Of a stretch of 10,628 nucleotides of DNA, positions 7,679 to 10,628 are shown one piece after another; the first letter of the stretch is position 1; every line of letters begins with the position of its first letter. The notes beneath the pieces were generated by a model. It was given only the letters and a program-made list of their open reading frames with translations. It had not been told where the DNA came from and searched no databases. Made by a program: the position numbers and the translations under genes. The DNA is from Gemmatimonadota bacterium. GTDB lineage: Bacteria; Gemmatimonadota; Gemmatimonadetes; Longimicrobiales; RSA9. The stretch is taken from the NCBI GenBank assembly GCA_019689775.1, contig JADGGV010000093.1:1-10628 (forward strand). Direction: 5' to 3'.

Positions 7679-7704
7679 CGCGCTCGCCCTCATCGCAAAA
7701 GGAA

Positions 7705-7721
7705 GGGGCCGTGGCGGCCCC
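7705..7721 (-). promoter_or_regulatory. Hairpin in the rpmE 5' leader
   Basis: GGGGCC-GCCAC-GGCCCC on the minus strand forms a perfect 6-bp stem with a 5-base loop, followed by TTCCTTTT and then the rpmE ribosome-binding site. It lies between the predicted transcription start (about 7727) and the rpmE start codon, so it should be part of the rpmE mRNA leader. It could be an attenuator, a binding site for L31 autoregulation, or a terminator of the upstream oxidoreductase transcript. The T-tract is interrupted, so termination would be partial. Confidence 0.5.
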
Positions 7722-7732
7722 GTAACCTAGGA

Positions 7733-7761
7733 AAGATAACGGATCTCGGGCGCTCGTTCAA
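7733..7761 (-). promoter_or_regulatory. Probable sigma70-type promoter for rpmE
   Basis: On the minus strand the -35 element TTGAAC (7761-7756) and the -10 element TATCTT (7738-7733) are separated by exactly 17 bases. Each differs from consensus by one or two bases (TTGACA, TATAAT). They fall in the 108-base space between the oxidoreductase stop and the rpmE start, in a locally AT-richer patch. The expected transcription start is around 7727, giving a leader of about 48 bases. Confidence 0.7.
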
Positions 7762-7786
7762 GCGGCCGGCGGCGCCCCGGTGAGCC

Positions 7787-8800
7787 TCACGCCTCGAGCT
7801 CCCGCCCTTCCTCGGCCGAGCGGTACGCGAGCTGGATGAGGCGCATGAGCCGGACCTGCTCGTGCGGCAGCTCGAACGGGCGGTCGCCGTTCACGACGTC
7901 CACGAAGTGGCGCAGGAGCTGGCGGTACGACGCGGTGTAGGCGTTGCCGGCCGTCGCCTGCACCTGCGGGGTCACGTCCACGAGGCCGTGCTCGAGCTCC
8001 TTGTAGACGGCGAGCGGCGAGAGCGAGCCGGAGCCGTGCGTGCCGTGCAGCTCGAGGTAGTGGCGGTCGCGCTTGCCGAGCAGGCTCCAGGTGACCTCGA
8101 GGCTCAGGATCGGGCCGTCGTCGAGCGTGCACAGCACGGCGGCGGAATCCTCGACCTCGACGCCCTCCGCCGGATGCAGGTGGGCGACGACGCGGCGGAC
8201 CGCCGGGTAGTCGAGCATCCAGAGCGCGAGGTCGAGGATCTGGATGCCGAGGTCCATGAGCGCGCCGCCGCCGGCCGTGGCCCGCCGGTGCCGCCAGGTC
8301 GGCCGGCTGAGCCGCACCTTCCGGTTCAGCCAGCCGGCCTTCAGGAAGAACACGTCGCCGAGCTCGCCGCCGCGCGCGAACGGCTTGAGCGCGAGCGCGT
8401 CCGGGCGGTAGCGGTTGTTCATGGCCGGGACGATGATGCGCCCGGTCTCCTCCGCCACCCGGAGCACGCGCTCGACGCCCTCGGGCGTGAGCGCGAGCGG
8501 CTTCTCCACGAGCACGTGCTTCCCCGCCCGCATCGCCGCGATCGCCTGCTCCTCGTGCAGGTAGCTGGGCGTGCAGATCAGCACGACCTGGAGCTCGGGG
8601 TCGGCGAAGACGGCCTCGTCCTGCTTGTAGACCCGCGGGATCTCGAAGCGGCTGGCCAGGGCCTTCGCCTTGCCGTGGTCGACGTCGCAGACGGCGGCGA
8701 TGCGCGCGCCCGGCGCGTGCGCCAGCATGGGCAGGTGCACGATCTGCGCGATCGCGCCCGTGCCGAGCAGGCCGATGGCGATCTCGGGCCGCGCGCTCAT
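7787..8800 (-). CDS. Gfo/Idh/MocA family oxidoreductase with an altered catalytic residue
   Basis: Predicted NAD(P)-dependent sugar or inositol-type dehydrogenase of 337 residues; the substrate is unknown. The N-terminal Rossmann fold carries GLLGTGAIAQ (10-19) and an acidic residue after the second strand (CDVDHGKA). LICTPSYLHEEQA and HVLVEKPLAL follow, with K100 as the family's catalytic lysine. The C-terminal domain has GGGALMDLGIQILDLALW (177-194). Family members usually read DxGxHxxD here; this protein has D183 and D190 but Gln187 in place of His. The ATG at 8800 shares ATGA with the stop of the upstream gene, and GGGGGA lies about 5 bases upstream. It is the last gene of its unit and precedes the rpmE promoter. 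Nothing in the neighbourhood reveals the substrate; a link to the inositol genes is possible but unsupported. Confidence 0.9.
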   Translation of the reverse strand: MSARPEIAIGLLGTGAIAQIVHLPMLAHAPGARIAAVCDVDHGKAKALASRFEIPRVYKQDEAVFADPELQVVLICTPSYLHEEQAIAAMRAGKHVLVEKPLALTPEGVERVLRVAEETGRIIVPAMNNRYRPDALALKPFARGGELGDVFFLKAGWLNRKVRLSRPTWRHRRATAGGGALMDLGIQILDLALWMLDYPAVRRVVAHLHPAEGVEVEDSAAVLCTLDDGPILSLEVTWSLLGKRDRHYLELHGTHGSGSLSPLAVYKELEHGLVDVTPQVQATAGNAYTASYRQLLRHFVDVVNGDRPFELPHEQVRLMRLIQLAYRSAEEGRELEA

Positions 8801-9474
8801 TGCTTCCCCCGCCGCGCGCTGACCTCGGTGCGACCCGACGCCATCAACGCACCGCCGATCCGCAGCCCCGCGTACTGCACGTCGCTCAGCCCGGCCAGGC
8901 GCAGCTCGCCGAAGAGCCGGAACCGGTCGCTCACCGGGTACTCGACGCCGCCGATCGCCGACAGGCCGGCGGAGAAGGAATCCAGCAGGTCCTCGATGAA
9001 CGTGTCCTGGATCGCCTCGCCCTCGCCGTTCAGCGCATGGACGGCCACGCCGGCGCCGAGGTAGGTGAGCAGCCCGACCGGCGTGGTCCAGACGTAGTGC
9101 GCGTCCAGCTCGAGGGCCAGGTCCCTCCACTTCATCGGCCGCAGGTCGGCCGCCGTGAGGCGGACGCCCTGCTCCTCCAACGTCGGAAGCCGATTCAGCC
9201 GGTCCGCGAGCCGGGCCAGCTCGCTCTCCCGGAAGTTCGACGACCAGTACGTGATCGAGGGCGCGATGCGCACGCCGGGCCCGAGGTAGCCGAGGTCGAG
9301 GCGAACGCCGTACGTCGGCGTCGACTGCACCTTCGCCGGCCAGATGACGCCGTAGGTGAGGCCGGCCCCCCGGAATCCGAGGTTGGTGTAGTCGTAGTCG
9401 GCGAGGTCCTGCGCCCGCGCGGCCGCGGGCGCGAGGATCGCGCATCCCAGGAGGAGGAGCAGGCGACGTCGCAT
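8797..9474 (-). CDS. Secreted beta-barrel-like protein, probably outer membrane
   Basis: A 225-residue protein with a clear Sec signal peptide: MRRR, a leucine-rich core, then AAARA before QD, with likely cleavage after A21. The mature part alternates hydrophobic and polar or aromatic residues in short stretches rich in Gly and Tyr, such as LTYGVIWPAKV, YGVRLDLGYLGPGVRIAPSITYW, LALELDAHYVW, LLTYLGAGVAVHAL, RLFGELRLAGLSDVQYAGLRIGGAL. This fits a small outer-membrane barrel of 8 or so strands. A charged insertion (about 81-112) may be an extracellular loop. I do not recognise a named family. The ATG at 9474 is preceded by AAGGAG with an 11-base spacer. Its stop overlaps the next gene's start as ATGA, so it is translationally coupled to the oxidoreductase. 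It could instead be a periplasmic protein. Confidence 0.75.
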   Translation of the reverse strand: MRRRLLLLLGCAILAPAAARAQDLADYDYTNLGFRGAGLTYGVIWPAKVQSTPTYGVRLDLGYLGPGVRIAPSITYWSSNFRESELARLADRLNRLPTLEEQGVRLTAADLRPMKWRDLALELDAHYVWTTPVGLLTYLGAGVAVHALNGEGEAIQDTFIEDLLDSFSAGLSAIGGVEYPVSDRFRLFGELRLAGLSDVQYAGLRIGGALMASGRTEVSARRGKQ

Positions 9475-9519
9475 GATGCTTCGTACTCCTTGGTTCGACG
9501 GGTCCGCCGCCGCAGCGGC

Positions 9520-10628
9520 TCAGTACAAACGCTCGACGCGCGTGCCGCGGTAGTAGGCGGCGAGGATGTCGCGGTACCCCTGGCCGGCGCGCGCCCGGCC
9601 GATCGCCCCCCACTGGCACATCCCGATGCCGTGCCCCCAGCCTCCGCCAGCGACCTCGAGGCCGAGGCCGTCCGCCGCGGGCCGCGGCGTGATCGTGTGG
9701 ACCAGGCTGCTGTTGAGGATCCCGCCCGCCGGCGGGCGCAGCACCCAGCGAACCGAGTCGCCGCGCACGACGTACTCCTGGTCGTCGACCCGGATCCGCA
9801 TGCGGCCGACGCGCCCGGAGGGGGTGGTGTCCAGGATCTCGACGGTCCGCACCCGGTCCACCGTGACCGGTCCGCCGGTGAACGCCGACAGGCCGGCGGA
9901 CAGCGCGGCCCGGAGCTGCTCCGGCGTCCAGGTGGTCGTCCAGCGGAAGCGGCTCGAGCCCTCGTCGTAGAACCGGTCGGTGCCATCGATCCGGTCCGAC
10001 TCCGACTTCAGGTACGGGCGCGAGCTGCGCCACGGCCACGCCTCTTCCATGGCGGCGGTCCGCCCGCCGCACGTCGAGTGGTAGTACGCCTCGATCGGCG
10101 CCCCCTCGTACGTCACGATCTCGCCGGCGGTCTCGAGCACCGCGCGGCTGGCGACGCTGTCCTCGGCGCCGATCCCGCCGTAGACCTGGTCCGCCGTCGT
10201 CGCGTAGTAGTCGAAGCCGCGCGCGTCGCTCCGCCCGAGGTTCGCGATGGCGTACGTGCGCGCGGCCACCGCCTGCGCCTTCGCCGCCTCGACCTCGCTC
10301 GGCTTGACCCGGCCGATTTCGCCGGGCACCACCCCCAACAGATAACGCTCGAGCTCGATCAGGTTGACGGCCGTGACCCGGCCGTTCGCCGACGCGCGCA
10401 CGAGCGCAGCGCCGCGGTAGGGCCGCCCGCCGATCAGGACGCTGCCCGGCGCCTCGGGGCGCACGAAGACCGGCCCCTCCACCGGGCCGATGCGGGCGCC
10501 CGCGTCGCTCGCGCCCACGACCCGCCCGTCCGCCGCCGCGGTGAACGTCCAGTGCTCCGTCGGCGCGCTCCCCGCGAGCGTCGTCCCGGCCGCCGTGATG
10601 GTGAAGCGCGTCGTCGCGCCGATCACGG
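9520..10628 (-). CDS. SpoIID/LytB domain protein, 5' end outside the window
   Basis: Peptidoglycan hydrolase family related to the sporulation lytic transglycosylase SpoIID and to amidase enhancer LytB. In non-sporulating bacteria members are exported and act on the cell wall. At least 368 residues are present; the start and any signal peptide lie beyond the right edge, so the gene is partial. Conserved elements are IELERYLLGVVPGEI, where the Glu of PGEI matches the catalytic Glu of SpoIID, then EAAKAQAVAARTYA, the YYHSTCGGRT motif and the C-terminal GGGWGHGIGMCQWGA. An N-terminal beta-rich region (about 5-85) precedes the domain. The protein ends with ILAAYYRGTRVERLY, the usual SpoIID ending. 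The barrel gene follows after 45 bases. Family assignment is secure; the enzymatic role in this organism is inferred. Confidence 0.93.
   Translation of the reverse strand, partial: VIGATTRFTITAAGTTLAGSAPTEHWTFTAAADGRVVGASDAGARIGPVEGPVFVRPEAPGSVLIGGRPYRGAALVRASANGRVTAVNLIELERYLLGVVPGEIGRVKPSEVEAAKAQAVAARTYAIANLGRSDARGFDYYATTADQVYGGIGAEDSVASRAVLETAGEIVTYEGAPIEAYYHSTCGGRTAAMEEAWPWRSSRPYLKSESDRIDGTDRFYDEGSSRFRWTTTWTPEQLRAALSAGLSAFTGGPVTVDRVRTVEILDTTPSGRVGRMRIRVDDQEYVVRGDSVRWVLRPPAGGILNSSLVHTITPRPAADGLGLEVAGGGWGHGIGMCQWGAIGRARAGQGYRDILAAYYRGTRVERLY

Noticed and set aside
7679..7693. Upstream ATG at 7693 as the rpmE start
   Set aside because: It would cover the GAGGG ribosome-binding site of the conserved MKPDIHP start.
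7787..10072. A 761-residue reading frame covering the oxidoreductase, the barrel gene and part of the SpoIID gene
   Set aside because: Only the last 337 residues resemble a protein family. The rest is an off-frame shadow of two well-supported genes.

Overview
All genes in this window lie on the minus strand, so transcription runs from right to left. The DNA is very GC-rich, and most third codon positions are G or C. It encodes a bacterium with an envelope that includes exported proteins and a probable outer-membrane barrel. Several things fit a high-GC diderm such as Gemmatimonadota: the outer-membrane-type protein, an inositol-phosphate synthase of about 440 residues, a YlbF/YmcA-family protein outside its best-studied Bacillus setting, and housekeeping genes set among short palindromic repeats. 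That phylum is an inference from gene content, not something the sequence proves.

Layout in transcription order. (1) 10628-7787: a SpoIID/LytB-type peptidoglycan hydrolase that runs off the window edge, then a secreted beta-barrel-like protein, then a Gfo/Idh/MocA-family oxidoreductase whose start overlaps the barrel stop as ATGA. The oxidoreductase has Gln where the family's catalytic His normally sits. (2) 7761-5429: a good sigma70-type promoter, a short leader with a hairpin, and rpmE (ribosomal protein L31, zinc form). A strong intercistronic stem-loop follows, then prfA (RF1) and prmC (the methyltransferase that modifies the GGQ glutamine of RF1/RF2). This is a translation and translation-termination unit. 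(3) 5425-3075: a YlbF/YmcA-like small protein, a CDP-alcohol phosphatidyltransferase resembling actinobacterial phosphatidylinositol-phosphate synthase, and myo-inositol-3-phosphate synthase. The last two overlap by 11 bases. Together they should turn glucose-6-phosphate and CDP-diacylglycerol into phosphatidylinositol phosphate. All genes from prfA to the inositol synthase are separated by less than 10 bases or overlap, so they can form one long operon.

(4) 3074-2483: a gene-free gap of about 590 bases. It is filled with degenerate GGATTCC-plus-mini-hairpin units, mostly in one orientation, with inverted copies at both sides. (5) 2479-81: thymidylate kinase and then a membrane-anchored or exported S41 (C-terminal processing) peptidase with a PDZ domain, followed by a GC-rich inverted repeat at the window edge.

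The observations most worth a second look are the inositol-lipid gene pair attached to the release-factor operon, the hairpin repeat array between the inositol synthase and tmk, the rpmE-prfA stem-loop (terminator, or a structure that brings a distant Shine-Dalgarno next to the prfA start), and the His-to-Gln change in the oxidoreductase. I saw no CRISPR array, tRNA, rRNA, transposase or phage gene.
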